Positions 9,727 through 19,253 of a stretch of 64,000 nucleotides of DNA are shown in pieces. Each line of letters starts with the position of its first letter. Positions within the stretch are counted from its first letter, which is position 1. The notes below the pieces were generated by a model. That model was not told the DNA's origin. It worked only from the letters and a program-made list of their open reading frames with translations, and did no database searches. Source of the DNA: Butyrivibrio sp. NC2002 (lineage in GTDB: Bacteria > Bacillota > Clostridia > Lachnospirales > Lachnospiraceae); the NCBI RefSeq assembly GCF_000702265.1, contig NZ_JNKZ01000004.1, positions 434,001-498,000 on the forward strand, in the 5' to 3' direction. The position numbers were made by a program, and so were the translations under genes.

Positions 9727-10680
9727 TTATTCTTCTTCATAGGTACGTTCACTAATAATATATCTAGGTCTATGCTTAACCTCTAAATATATTTTCCCAA
9801 CATACTCACCTATCACTCCTAGTGAAATAAGCTGAATTCCGCCAATAAAACATACCACACAGACTGTACTAGACCATCCGGATACTGTATTCCCAATAAC
9901 ACTTTCAATCACCGCCCACAAAATACCCAAAAAGCTTATGCAAGCGACAATTATACCCATACCTGTTATCATTCGTATCGGTTTTATAGATAAACTAGTT
10001 ATCCCATCTATAGCTAAAGCGATCATCTTTTTCAATGGATAATGTGATTCTCCAGCTACTCTCACGTTTCTTTTGTAATATACAGCTGTACTCTTAAATC
10101 CGACTAGAGGTACCATTCCTCTTAAAAACAAGTTAACTTCCTTAAATTTTGAGAATTCCTGAAGCACTTTTGATGAAATCAATCTGTAATCAGCATGGTT
10201 ATATACTGATTCCACCCCCATTTTATTTAATAATTTGTAAAACGATTGAGCCGTAAATCTTTTAAAGAAAGAGTCAGTATCCCTGTTGTCTCTTACTCCG
10301 TAAACAATCTCTGCCCCATTCTCATATTCTGAAATCATTTCATCAATTGCATTTATATCATCTTGACCATCACAATCTATAGATACAGTAATATCGCACA
10401 TATCCTTAGATTCCATCAAGCCCGCTAATACTGCATTTTGATGTCCACGGTTTCTGCTTTGAGAAATACCGATAAAATGCTCCTCATCATGAGCTAGCTT
10501 TAATATATAATCCCATGTCCTATCACTTGATCCATCATTCACAAACATTATCCTGCTATTATTTGCTATTCTATTTGTGTCTATCAAATTCTTCATTTTC
10601 TTTAAGAAAACCGGTGCTGTAACTGGAAGTACTTTTTCTTCGTTATAGCATGGGATAATTATGTACAATACTGGTTTCAT
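9727..10680 (-). CDS. GtrB/DPM-type polyprenyl-phosphate glycosyltransferase
   Basis: A GT2 enzyme that moves a sugar from a nucleotide donor to polyprenyl phosphate on the cytoplasmic face. The N-terminal half has IIIPCYNEE, VNDGSSDRTW and SIDCDGQDD (metal and donor binding). The last third has two membrane segments (residues about 235-258 and 265-290), the usual GtrB layout. The ATG at 10680 is preferred over the upstream TTG at 10701 because GGAGAG lies about 11 nt before it. It would supply the lipid-linked sugar for the neighbouring GtrII/GT-C-like membrane transferases. Confidence 0.88.
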   Translation of the reverse strand: MKPVLYIIIPCYNEEKVLPVTAPVFLKKMKNLIDTNRIANNSRIMFVNDGSSDRTWDYILKLAHDEEHFIGISQSRNRGHQNAVLAGLMESKDMCDITVSIDCDGQDDINAIDEMISEYENGAEIVYGVRDNRDTDSFFKRFTAQSFYKLLNKMGVESVYNHADYRLISSKVLQEFSKFKEVNLFLRGMVPLVGFKSTAVYYKRNVRVAGESHYPLKKMIALAIDGITSLSIKPIRMITGMGIIVACISFLGILWAVIESVIGNTVSGWSSTVCVVCFIGGIQLISLGVIGEYVGKIYLEVKHRPRYIISERTYEEE

Positions 10681-10711
10681 TTTTTCATTCTCTCCATTCA
10701 AAAATTAGTTA

Positions 10712-12235
10712 TTATTGCCACTCAATAACAATATTTTGCGGAATTTCATAATAATACTTCATCCAAACCTGTCCACCCTCGAAGCCTTCTTGATAGGGCA
10801 TCACACATGCATATCTATCATCAAATAATTTTTTTAATACAATTTTTTCTATATTTGTTCCCTCTTGTATCTCTCTACTTGCAATTCTAAGCTGATTATC
10901 GTTGTAAATATTTATACTATTATTTAAATAGTATCCATAAGTTACTCTTGATGATAAAATAATTCCTATTAACAAAATCGTTATTGGCGCAATAATTGAA
11001 TAAATCCCCCAACTATTCTCTACAGTAGTTGTAATAATATCTGTACTAATAACAATTAAAACTATTGCAAATATTATCCTTACCCTGTAATTTAATTGCG
11101 GTGCAACAAGAAGCATTCCCTGCGATAATAGTCCACCTAAATACATAGCAAAGAAATACTTATGCTTTTCAATATAATAGTAAACCAAAATATTACATGA
11201 AAAGGTAATTGCCCATACAATCTCAATAATCAGCTGATACTTAGTGAGTAAAAATCCATTCCTCGTAAGAAAAAAAGCTATATCTATCATTACATAAAAA
11301 AGTATAAAAATAGTTTTCCTGCTATTGTTTACATACTTACTGACATTTAGCACAAATAGAACAAACACTATCATATATATCAGTGTCATTGCATATGAAT
11401 CATCGAAATTCATATGCAATATTGTTGGCAAATTATGCATAGCCTTCTCATAAACAGTCATAGAATTAAAATCTTCGTATCCCACTGAACGAACAAAATT
11501 TCCAGGAGCTAAAATACATATTAGTCCACATACAGTAGGCACAGATAAATTCAAAAAGCATAAAAGAGATTTTTTACCTTCCAAAATGTTTAATATCTCT
11601 ACAGCTACAACATACATAATTACTGCTACTGATGTTTGTTCATGAATAATAGCTGCTAATGAAATAAACAATAAATACGAAATATAATTTCCTATAGTGT
11701 TATTGTTTTCATAGCGAATATGAAAGAAAATACCTACTACCCAAAAACCTACTGACCATACATATAGAACAGATGCAGTAAACCAATACACTCCCCAATT
11801 CAATGTACTTAGCCCCAGTAAAAGATACATTCCAGTAAATACAATTCCTACAAGGAGTTCGTTTTTTTTCAACCTTATGCATACACTTTTAGTACCACAT
11901 AAAATCATTGCAAACACAATTATGCTTTGCACAATTCTCATAAACCATATCGAATGCTTTAGGCATATTATTTCAAAGAAGAAACCAACAACTCTTCCAC
12001 CCCAATTATAGTAATGATATTTAAGAAAAGATACCAATTCTACTATCGAAAAGTTTGTCCCGCCATTAGGATTAAATTGATTACCCAAATAGGTAATCGA
12101 AGCATATCCATAATCATCAAAATACATCCATACAAATGCATGCTGTATAATAATATATAAAAAAACCAATAACCAAAAAATGTGCAAAATCACTTTATAT
12201 GTTTTATTATTTTTCATTTCAAAACTTCTTTCCAT
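10712..12235 (-). CDS. DUF6056-like polytopic membrane protein
   Basis: A 507-aa protein with about eleven membrane spans. The first extracytoplasmic loop carries FDDYGYASITY and later HYYNWGGRVVGFF, which resembles DUF6056/GtrII-type proteins with an acidic pair and a W-x-GR motif shortly after the first span. Probably a lipid-linked-sugar-dependent transferase. The start could be 12235 or the ATG at 12217; neither has a strong ribosome-binding site. It ends 31 nt before the GtrB-like gene, so the two are probably an operon. Confidence 0.58.
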   Translation of the reverse strand: MERSFEMKNNKTYKVILHIFWLLVFLYIIIQHAFVWMYFDDYGYASITYLGNQFNPNGGTNFSIVELVSFLKYHYYNWGGRVVGFFFEIICLKHSIWFMRIVQSIIVFAMILCGTKSVCIRLKKNELLVGIVFTGMYLLLGLSTLNWGVYWFTASVLYVWSVGFWVVGIFFHIRYENNNTIGNYISYLLFISLAAIIHEQTSVAVIMYVVAVEILNILEGKKSLLCFLNLSVPTVCGLICILAPGNFVRSVGYEDFNSMTVYEKAMHNLPTILHMNFDDSYAMTLIYMIVFVLFVLNVSKYVNNSRKTIFILFYVMIDIAFFLTRNGFLLTKYQLIIEIVWAITFSCNILVYYYIEKHKYFFAMYLGGLLSQGMLLVAPQLNYRVRIIFAIVLIVISTDIITTTVENSWGIYSIIAPITILLIGIILSSRVTYGYYLNNSINIYNDNQLRIASREIQEGTNIEKIVLKKLFDDRYACVMPYQEGFEGGQVWMKYYYEIPQNIVIEWQ

Positions 12236-12418
12236 ATATCTTTTATCGCTCAGCCCTTATGTTACAAATTCTGGCATAAAGGTTCTGAACAAGTGAATAG
12301 TTAGTCCTTACACGATAAGATTTTTCTATTTTATATTAAGCACTTTCCAAGCTTGCACGGCATCCCATAGTTGCTTGAAAAACTCAAGCGCTATCCGGCT
12401 ATTTTTCTCAGATCACAC

Positions 12419-13843
12419 TTAAAACTTAACATATATAAACGGATTATATGAAAGCCCTGACAAGTATATTATACCTAGAGCAAACAACACTAAATACCCT
12501 GCGTAGGATATAACTTGTGGAATTTTGTAATTCGTAATTTTTCTATAGATAGGACATGCCAAAACAACTGCAACCATAAGCATAAAACAATACCATGTAT
12601 TAAGCTTCATTACAACAGATTCAACTGCAAAATTATCAAATCTAAAAGCAAACATGTTCTGTATATAATTAACCGCTATGCTTATATTATCTGCTCTAAA
12701 GAAGACCCATCCTATCACTACAATAACAAGCGCATACACATGGCCAATAACTTTAGGAACCCTCTTTAACAATTTTCCAAGTCCCAGCCTTTCAATAAAC
12801 ATAAACAGACCATGATATAGCCCCCATATTATGAATTGCCATGCTGCTCCGTGCCAAATTCCTGTCAATAAAAATACAGTCCAAAGATTAACATATGTCC
12901 TTATCCTCCCTTTACGGTTTCCTCCAAGTGGTATATAAACATAATCCCTGAACCAACTTGACAATGATATATGCCATCTACGCCAAAACTCTTGAATACT
13001 TGAAGAGATATAAGGATAATTAAAGTTCTCGCTAAAATGAAATCCAAATACAAGCCCCAGACCAATCGCCATGTCTGAATAACCAGAAAAGTCATAATAT
13101 ATCTGCAATGTATACGACAAAGCACCCAGCCATGCATAAGCAGTGTTAAATCCACCGTTCAATGCGAACACAGCATCTGCCATTTCTCCCATTGCATTTG
13201 CCAAAAATACTTTTTTGGCAAATCCCATAATAAATCTTTTAATTCCCAACTCTATCATTTCCAGACTAGTGGCTCGGTCTTCTATTTCTCTGTTAACATC
13301 GTTATATCTAACAATGGGACCAGCCATCATACGTGGAAACATCATAACGTAAAGTGCGAACTTCAATATATTCTTTTGTGGTTCCACTTGTCCCTTGTAT
13401 ACATCTATAACATACGACATAATCTGAAATGTAAAAAACGATATTCCTATTGGCAATGCCAATTGCGGCATGTCTAACGAGCACTCTGTCCCACTTATCT
13501 TTGTTATTATTCCCTCCACGCTTGATACAAGAAATGATAAATATTTAAAAATAACAAGATTTAAAACATCTACTAAAAGGGCAAATATCAACAGAACTCT
13601 TCGTTTACCTGTAGCTTGTGAATAGACAACATCACCTATGGCAATTCCACAAAAGTAATTTACTATTATTAAACAAAACAGCAATAGTAGGTATCTTACT
13701 CCTCCCCAAGAGTAAAAAACAACTGATGCAATGAGCACAACAGCATTTTTAAATTTCATACTATTTGATTTCTCCGCAAATATATATAATAAAAATACCA
13801 ACGGAAAAAAATAAAACAAAAAAGGTATAGATGAAAAACCCAT
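12419..13843 (-). CDS. MBOAT-family polysaccharide O-acyltransferase (AlgI-like)
   Basis: A membrane-bound O-acyltransferase that moves acetyl groups across the membrane for polysaccharide O-acetylation. Of 474 aa, about 10 segments are hydrophobic. Diagnostic motifs are FWRRWHISLSSWFRDYVYIPLGG and, near the C-terminus, GIWHGAAWQFIIWG, which holds the conserved catalytic His. The start has AGAGGA 5 nt upstream. It lies 35 nt downstream of an AlgJ/AlgX-like gene, the usual secreted partner that completes acetyl transfer. Confidence 0.93.
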   Translation of the reverse strand: MGFSSIPFLFYFFPLVFLLYIFAEKSNSMKFKNAVVLIASVVFYSWGGVRYLLLLFCLIIVNYFCGIAIGDVVYSQATGKRRVLLIFALLVDVLNLVIFKYLSFLVSSVEGIITKISGTECSLDMPQLALPIGISFFTFQIMSYVIDVYKGQVEPQKNILKFALYVMMFPRMMAGPIVRYNDVNREIEDRATSLEMIELGIKRFIMGFAKKVFLANAMGEMADAVFALNGGFNTAYAWLGALSYTLQIYYDFSGYSDMAIGLGLVFGFHFSENFNYPYISSSIQEFWRRWHISLSSWFRDYVYIPLGGNRKGRIRTYVNLWTVFLLTGIWHGAAWQFIIWGLYHGLFMFIERLGLGKLLKRVPKVIGHVYALVIVVIGWVFFRADNISIAVNYIQNMFAFRFDNFAVESVVMKLNTWYCFMLMVAVVLACPIYRKITNYKIPQVISYAGYLVLFALGIIYLSGLSYNPFIYVKF

Positions 13844-13878
13844 ATAAGTCCTCTCTCAATATATAATTATTAATAACA

Positions 13879-15024
13879 TCACTGCAGTAACTGCGAATTT
13901 TCCAAGAGATAATCTATAAATTCCCAACTCATGTTAGGTGTTGCTGCCTCATTTACTTCAAGAATAATAATATCTGATTTACCAAGATACTCTCCTATAT
14001 TATCAAACTCTGAATATGCATCAAAACCTGAAAGTGTTATTGTCTCAGAATAATTATTTATAAAACAGTAATTATTTTCAAAATGAGCTGTCGTATTCCA
14101 TACCCCAGCTCTTCCAAGTGCGCCAAGACTCTGTCCCATGAAACTTCCGCCCCGCAAAAATACATTAGGGCAACTACTTTCTCCCTCAAGTTTAATTTTC
14201 GACTTATAGTAGTCATCATTATCGGGCTTAACAAAAAGATTAAGACTATCATATAAGTCTGAATCCGGATTGGTAGGCTCATTATTCTTCTTTTTCTTCA
14301 CCTTTTGTGCGATCGTTCCCAAATTATATTTCCCACTAGCAGTGATTAAATCGGCTAATTCTATAGCACATTTATTTCCCCATGGGTGAGACCAATGTAT
14401 CCCTGTTGAATAGAATATCGGAGCCTCTATTTCGTCTTCATGATTGCATATATAATCATGAGAATCAAAAAACTTCAGATCACTATCCTTAATATGTCTT
14501 ATAAATCTTTGATAATTATTTTCTCCATCATTCCCAAGGCTATAATACTTCTCAGGTATCATGTCCTTACAGAAAAAGGCCTTACTGGGAGTAACAAATA
14601 TGTATAACTCCTTGCCATTCTCCTTACATAGACTCTGAAGAGATTCAAGTTTTGAAATCAATTCATCAAAATAATCATCTCCTGCAGGAGGATATATATT
14701 AAGCTCCTTATATATATACTCAGGCTCAAACAAATATTGTTTTTTTCCTATTACCACATTTTTGTTTGGAGAACTGTTAAATCCCGAATACAATAATTGA
14801 GAACGCATTTTTATTAGTAAATTGCGTCCTCCAAAGTGATTTTCTATATATGTGCCAAAATTTTCCTGAAATGTCCCATCCAAAACATTTGAAATACTGG
14901 GATGAGATAATTCTGTTGTCTCTGTTACTCCATTCAGAGAAACATATTTGTCAGCATAATGGCCACAAACTGGAAATATAAGCATAAGCAAGAAACAAAA
15001 TATAAAAAGTTTCTCTCTTCTCAT
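13879..15024 (-). CDS. AlgJ/AlgX-like SGNH acetyltransferase partner of the MBOAT protein
   Basis: A 381-aa protein with one N-terminal membrane anchor (residues about 5-22) and an extracytoplasmic domain. The GIHWSHPWGNKCA segment resembles the DxHW active-site block of AlgJ/AlgX/DltD-type SGNH-like O-acetyltransferases, and LRGGSFMGQSLG fits the catalytic serine region. AAGGAGG lies 9 nt before the ATG. Immediately upstream of the MBOAT gene; together they would acetylate an exported glycan. Confidence 0.82.
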   Translation of the reverse strand: MRREKLFIFCFLLMLIFPVCGHYADKYVSLNGVTETTELSHPSISNVLDGTFQENFGTYIENHFGGRNLLIKMRSQLLYSGFNSSPNKNVVIGKKQYLFEPEYIYKELNIYPPAGDDYFDELISKLESLQSLCKENGKELYIFVTPSKAFFCKDMIPEKYYSLGNDGENNYQRFIRHIKDSDLKFFDSHDYICNHEDEIEAPIFYSTGIHWSHPWGNKCAIELADLITASGKYNLGTIAQKVKKKKNNEPTNPDSDLYDSLNLFVKPDNDDYYKSKIKLEGESSCPNVFLRGGSFMGQSLGALGRAGVWNTTAHFENNYCFINNYSETITLSGFDAYSEFDNIGEYLGKSDIIILEVNEAATPNMSWEFIDYLLENSQLLQ

Positions 15025-15180
15025 TTTCTTATTGCCTCCTTAAACGCCATAGAAGAATACTTTTCGAGTAATAATATCATGATTGCAACCATCTGAATAA
15101 TGAAAAATACCTGCTCTTATGAAGAATAAGAACAATGCCTTTACACTTAGCATTGTCCTTTTACACAAAACGTGTATCTA

Positions 15181-15543
15181 TCAAATTATACTAAAAAATC
15201 GATGAATAACAACTGCCCCAAGAATCTTAACTTCAAACTTACTACAGAGTTCTATTTCTTTAGCAATGTCCTAATATGCTGAGTGCCCAATGCGCTCTAC
15301 TAAAATCACTGCATCCGATTCTGATAATTCCTTCATTGATACAGCATCATTAACCGCAGAAGTACCAGCCTTAACACTCTTCAATGTATCATCGGTCTTT
15401 ATTCCATCTCTAATAAGGTTTCTGTATTTCACAGATATCTCATCATCAGAAGCGCCCATCAGATAAGCACTTGCTGCAGTAAGTTTTTCTGCGCGAATAG
15501 CAGCACTCTGACAAATGATATCCATATTAGAGGCATCTCTCAT
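15181..15543 (-). pseudogene. Truncated second copy of a Wzz-type protein, cut by an in-frame TAG
   Basis: The frame from 15543 resembles the C-terminal third of the intact Wzz-like protein next door: SDAVILVERIGHSAY here against SDAVILIEKIGLSKY there. At 15271-15273 a TAG replaces the Glu codon of the parent (KYEDIARELELC). Reading on in the same frame gives DIAKEIELCSKFEVKILGAVV before a TGA at 15181, matching the parent tail. The N-terminal domain with both membrane segments is missing, so this is a gene fragment carrying one nonsense change, left by duplication or recombination. Confidence 0.78.
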
Positions 15544-15670
15544 TTTGGCTACCGAGAGTTAATTATCGCGGAAGTTCACATTCAGATTTTTAGGTTACCC
15601 TTTACGTATGCCATGTATGTCCTCGGTCATGCGAATCCTCCCCTTGGACAAGATAATTATCTCTGAGGTA

Positions 15671-16693
15671 TCACACTACCACAACTACCCCCAGCACTTT
15701 CGTTCCAAGAACTCTACAGAGTTCCAATTCTCTTGCAATATCCTCGTATTTTGATAAACCTATTTTCTCTATCAATATTACTGCATCTGAATTTGTTACT
15801 GCCTCTACTGAATCAGAATCGGATATGATACTGCCTTCCTTAATGATCTTAATACTCTCTCCGTGAGTTCGATTAATAAGCTCATCTTTTATTAATTCAT
15901 TGTCAGATCCTTCTACACTACCGCTCAGTACTATTGTATTAGCAGCAGCTTTTTTTCCAGCACCAAGAATATTCGATGTCACTATACTCACATCCATATT
16001 TCCACTTACCAGCCCCAGTACAGGAAGTTCAAAAGCCACTTTAATATCATCCACAGTTTTTAATGTGGGGCTCATAATATATTGAAGTACTATTATTAGT
16101 ATAATTACAAATGCTCCCATCAATAATCCCAAGAACGTATGTTTAGCGCTAAAACTACGAACAACTACAACATCGTCTACCGGTGATAGTTCAGAAATAA
16201 TTGCAGTAGCATATGTATAATCATCCTCTCCAATACTACTCAACCATTCGTCTACCTTCGTAAAGCCACCCTCATGCATAAGCCTATTTACTTCAGCATA
16301 AAGCGCCTGAAAGTATGTTCTCTCTGTAGTTGTCAAATTTTGATAATTTGAATTATCAATTAGTGCCAGGTTAGTGAAGTCATTGCTAAAATTATCTCTT
16401 CGCAAATAAGAACTCATAAATTCTTTATATCTTAGCATTATGATTATATTCTCCTCAACCCACACAGCACTAGCATCTGTCAGTGATTCCCTTGCAGGAA
16501 TAACCCTATACTGATCCTTTGATTGTTCAAGTTCATGTGTCACAGTATTGTATTCCCTTCCAGAAGACACATATCCAAATAGCCCACCTATTATCGCGCC
16601 TATAAATGCAAAAAACAAAATAGCTTTCCATTTTTTTAACACTATCTTAATTAAATCAAGTAAATCAACTTCTAATCTCTCTTTATAATCCAT
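15671..16693 (-). CDS. Wzz-type polysaccharide chain-length regulator
   Basis: A 340-aa protein with a Wzz N-terminal domain: a cytoplasmic start (YKERLEVDLLDLIKIVLKKWK), a first span at residues about 24-44, an extracytoplasmic domain, and a second span at about 175-200 (FLGLLMGAFVIILII). A C-terminal cytoplasmic stretch resembles a degenerate CapB-like domain with no Walker motif, so it is not a tyrosine kinase. It controls chain length of a Wzy-polymerised glycan. AAAGGA lies 9 nt before the ATG. Wzz-like fragments lie on both sides (15181-15543 and about 16760-16870). Confidence 0.82.
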   Translation of the reverse strand: MDYKERLEVDLLDLIKIVLKKWKAILFFAFIGAIIGGLFGYVSSGREYNTVTHELEQSKDQYRVIPARESLTDASAVWVEENIIIMLRYKEFMSSYLRRDNFSNDFTNLALIDNSNYQNLTTTERTYFQALYAEVNRLMHEGGFTKVDEWLSSIGEDDYTYATAIISELSPVDDVVVVRSFSAKHTFLGLLMGAFVIILIIVLQYIMSPTLKTVDDIKVAFELPVLGLVSGNMDVSIVTSNILGAGKKAAANTIVLSGSVEGSDNELIKDELINRTHGESIKIIKEGSIISDSDSVEAVTNSDAVILIEKIGLSKYEDIARELELCRVLGTKVLGVVVVV

Positions 16694-16759
16694 TGTATCT
16701 ATTCCTTTTGTAATTTTTTATGAATCGTTTGCAATATTACAATTTATTATTGTTTTGAC

Positions 16760-16870
16760 TTAAGCCATTCCGTATCCTGATATTCCATTTTCTCTGGTTG
16801 CCAGTATTAGTACTGCCTCACTTGCCGATTATAATATTCCTTTATCTTCATCCGTTGTCAGTACCGGTAC
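16760..16870 (-). pseudogene. Eroded third Wzz C-terminal fragment
   Basis: In the 371-nt gap without a gene (16694-17064) one minus-strand frame reads VPVLTTDEDKGIL, then TAA, then SASEAVLILATRENGISGYG, then a stop. The second part is similar to SDAVILIEKIGLSKY of the neighbouring Wzz-like gene. This is short and degraded, so the call is tentative. I see nothing else in the gap. Confidence 0.4.
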
Positions 16871-17064
16871 TCTCCATAAAATATAAGTACTTTTACTTAT
16901 ATCATAGCGAGCAAAAAGCTTTACCGAATACATTTGTTGTTCACATTTAAGTACCATTTGCACCTTTCCTGACTTTTAATTCCATCACACCTCCCCTTAG
17001 GAAAAGGCTCTGTGCAATCAAATTATATATCTCATCCTGCTTCATCACCAAACTTTATACTTTT

Positions 17065-17997
17065 TTATCTCTCAGCCCTAATAGGATTATTCGGAAAATC
17101 CTCATAAGCTAATCGTATTCCATCTTCAAGTTCAGCCTTATATGTCCATCCAAGCTTTGTCGCCTTACTAACATTAAGAAGCTTCCTCGACGTACCATTT
17201 TGCTTCCTAGGATCCCATTCTATCTTTCCAGTGTATCCAGCAACTTTTGCCACGAGTTCCGTAAGTTGCTTTATGGTAAGTTCCTTACCTGTTCCGGCAT
17301 TGACCGTTTCATTTCCACTGTAATTATTCATTAAGAACACACAGAGATTCGCAAGATCATCAACATATATGAATTCTCTTAATGGGCTTCCATCGTCCCA
17401 GCAGGTAACGGTATCCAATCCAGCTTCCTTTGCCTCGTGAAATCTCCTGATCAAGGAAGGTAATACATGGCTATGCTCTGGATGATAGTTATCATTAGGA
17501 CCATATAGGTTTGTGGGCATAACAAAAATATAATCTGTGCCATATTGCCCATTCAAATACTCACAATACTTAGACCCACTGATTTTTGCCGATGCATAAG
17601 CTTCATTGGTCTCTTCAAGGCTGCTTGTCAACAGACAGGATTCCGGCATAGGCTGTAGAGCCTTGCGCGGATAAATACAGCTGCTTCCCAGAAACTCCAA
17701 TTTCTTGCAGCTATTTTTCTAGGCACTATGTATCACATTCATTTCCAGAATCATGTTGACGTACATAAAATCAGCCTTTGCTATGGCATTTCCCATTATA
17801 CCGCCGACCTTTGCCGCTGCAAAAAATACATACTCCGACTTCTCTTCTTCGAAAAACTCTTCAACCTGATTCTGTCTGGTTAAATCCAATTCTTTGTGAG
17901 TGCGGAGAGCAATGTTATGATAACCTTGCTTTTCCAGCTCTCTTACAATAGCAGAGCCAACCATGCCGCGATGACCTGCTATATATATTTTTTGCAT
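17065..17997 (-). pseudogene. fcl: GDP-L-fucose synthase interrupted by an in-frame TAG
   Basis: GDP-4-keto-6-deoxymannose epimerase/reductase, the last step to GDP-L-fucose. The first 92 codons give IYIAGHRGMVGSAIVRE (NADP site) and end NVIHSA; a TAG at 17719-17721 follows. The same frame continues KNSCKKLEFLGSSCIYP with no insertion or deletion, and holds the catalytic Ser and Cys (GSSC), the Y-x3-K pair (YASAK) and FIYVDDLA to a normal C-terminus. Homologs read SAYKNGCKKL here, so Tyr has become TAG. Apart from this codon the enzyme looks complete. A restart at 17700 would lack the cofactor site. gmd lies upstream. Confidence 0.88.
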
Positions 17998-18052
17998 CTT
18001 TTTCCATCATCTTTATTCTTCTCTCTTATGGCTCAAATTCGCCAATTACATA

Positions 18053-19141
18053 TCACTTCACAACACCCTTCTCAAGATACTCAGCAAGATTCATCTTGAT
18101 ATGCTCCTCTGCACGTTCGACGGCAACCTTCTCCATATCATGTTTAACCATTATTTCAACAAGCTCTTCAAAACTTGTCTTTGTCGGATTCCATCCCAAC
18201 TCATTCTTTGCTTTGGAAGGATCTCCCCAAAGATCTATAACATCTGTAGGTCTGTAAAAATCAGGGCTTACTTCAACAAGAATCTTTCCTGTAGTCTTGT
18301 TAACGCCCTTCTCATCTATCCCCTCACCTTTCCATTCAAGTTCAATACCAGCATGATGAAATGCAAGTGTTGCAAATTCACGTACCGAATGTTGTACCCC
18401 CGTAGCAATAACAAAATCCTCTGGCTTGTCATTCTGAAGAATGAGCCACATACACTCAACATAATCCTTAGCATATCCCCAGTCTCTTAATGAATCGAGA
18501 TTACCGAGATAAAGCTTATCTTGCTTGCCTTGAGCTATACGTGCTGCGGCAAGCGTTATCTTTCTTGTTACAAATGTCTCTCCTCTGCGCTCAGATTCAT
18601 GATTAAAAAGAATACCCGAGCAGCAAAACATGTTATAAGCCTCCCTATATTCCTTCACAATCCAAAAACCATACTGTTTTGCAACAGCATATGGACTGTA
18701 CGGATGGAATGGAGTGTTCTCATTTTGAGGTACTTCCTCGACCTTACCATATAATTCCGAAGTAGAAGCCTGATAGATTCGACAGCTATCCGTAAGTCCG
18801 CAGAGACGGACTGCCTCCAATACCCTGAGAACCCCTGTCGCATCAACATCAGCTGTAAACTCAGGTGAGTCAAAAGAGACCTGTACATGACTCTGCGCAG
18901 CCAAATTATATATTTCATTTGGTCTCACCAGACTCACAACCTGCAGAATACTCATAGAATCCCCCATGTCTCCATAATGAAGATGAAAATACTTAACACC
19001 TTCTAGATGCGCGATTCTTTCTCTAAAATCCACAGATGATCTTCTAATAATTCCGTGAACTTCATATCCTTTTTCCAATAGAAATTCTGCAAGATATGAA
19101 CCATCTTGCCCTGTTATCCCTGTAATTAGTGCTTTTTTCAT
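18053..19141 (-). CDS. gmd: GDP-mannose 4,6-dehydratase
   Basis: Makes GDP-4-keto-6-deoxymannose, precursor of GDP-fucose, GDP-rhamnose and related sugars. About 362 aa. Motifs: [19 protein letters not shown] (NADP), [16 protein letters not shown] with the catalytic Thr-Ser-Glu set, [13 protein letters not shown] (Y-x3-K), [17 protein letters not shown] and [12 protein letters not shown]. The ATG at 19141 is chosen over 19156 because GGAG lies 9 nt before it. It lies 55 nt upstream of the broken fcl, so its product may accumulate or go to another reductase. Confidence 0.96.
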   Translation of the reverse strand: MKKALITGITGQDGSYLAEFLLEKGYEVHGIIRRSSVDFRERIAHLEGVKYFHLHYGDMGDSMSILQVVSLVRPNEIYNLAAQSHVQVSFDSPEFTADVDATGVLRVLEAVRLCGLTDSCRIYQASTSELYGKVEEVPQNENTPFHPYSPYAVAKQYGFWIVKEYREAYNMFCCSGILFNHESERRGETFVTRKITLAAARIAQGKQDKLYLGNLDSLRDWGYAKDYVECMWLILQNDKPEDFVIATGVQHSVREFATLAFHHAGIELEWKGEGIDEKGVNKTTGKILVEVSPDFYRPTDVIDLWGDPSKAKNELGWNPTKTSFEELVEIMVKHDMEKVAVERAEEHIKMNLAEYLEKGVVK

Positions 19142-19253
19142 GTTTATAATCTCCATCTAATAATCAGTTACTAAATAACAAAATATGAATATAAATCACC
19201 AATGATGTACTCCTGAAACGTATTCTCAGATAACGCAATACATAAAACATTTT

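Noticed and set aside
17065..17700. A free-standing 211-aa epimerase starting at 17700
   Set aside because: It lacks the NADP-binding N-terminus and follows in the same frame from the 92-codon segment; it is one broken gene.
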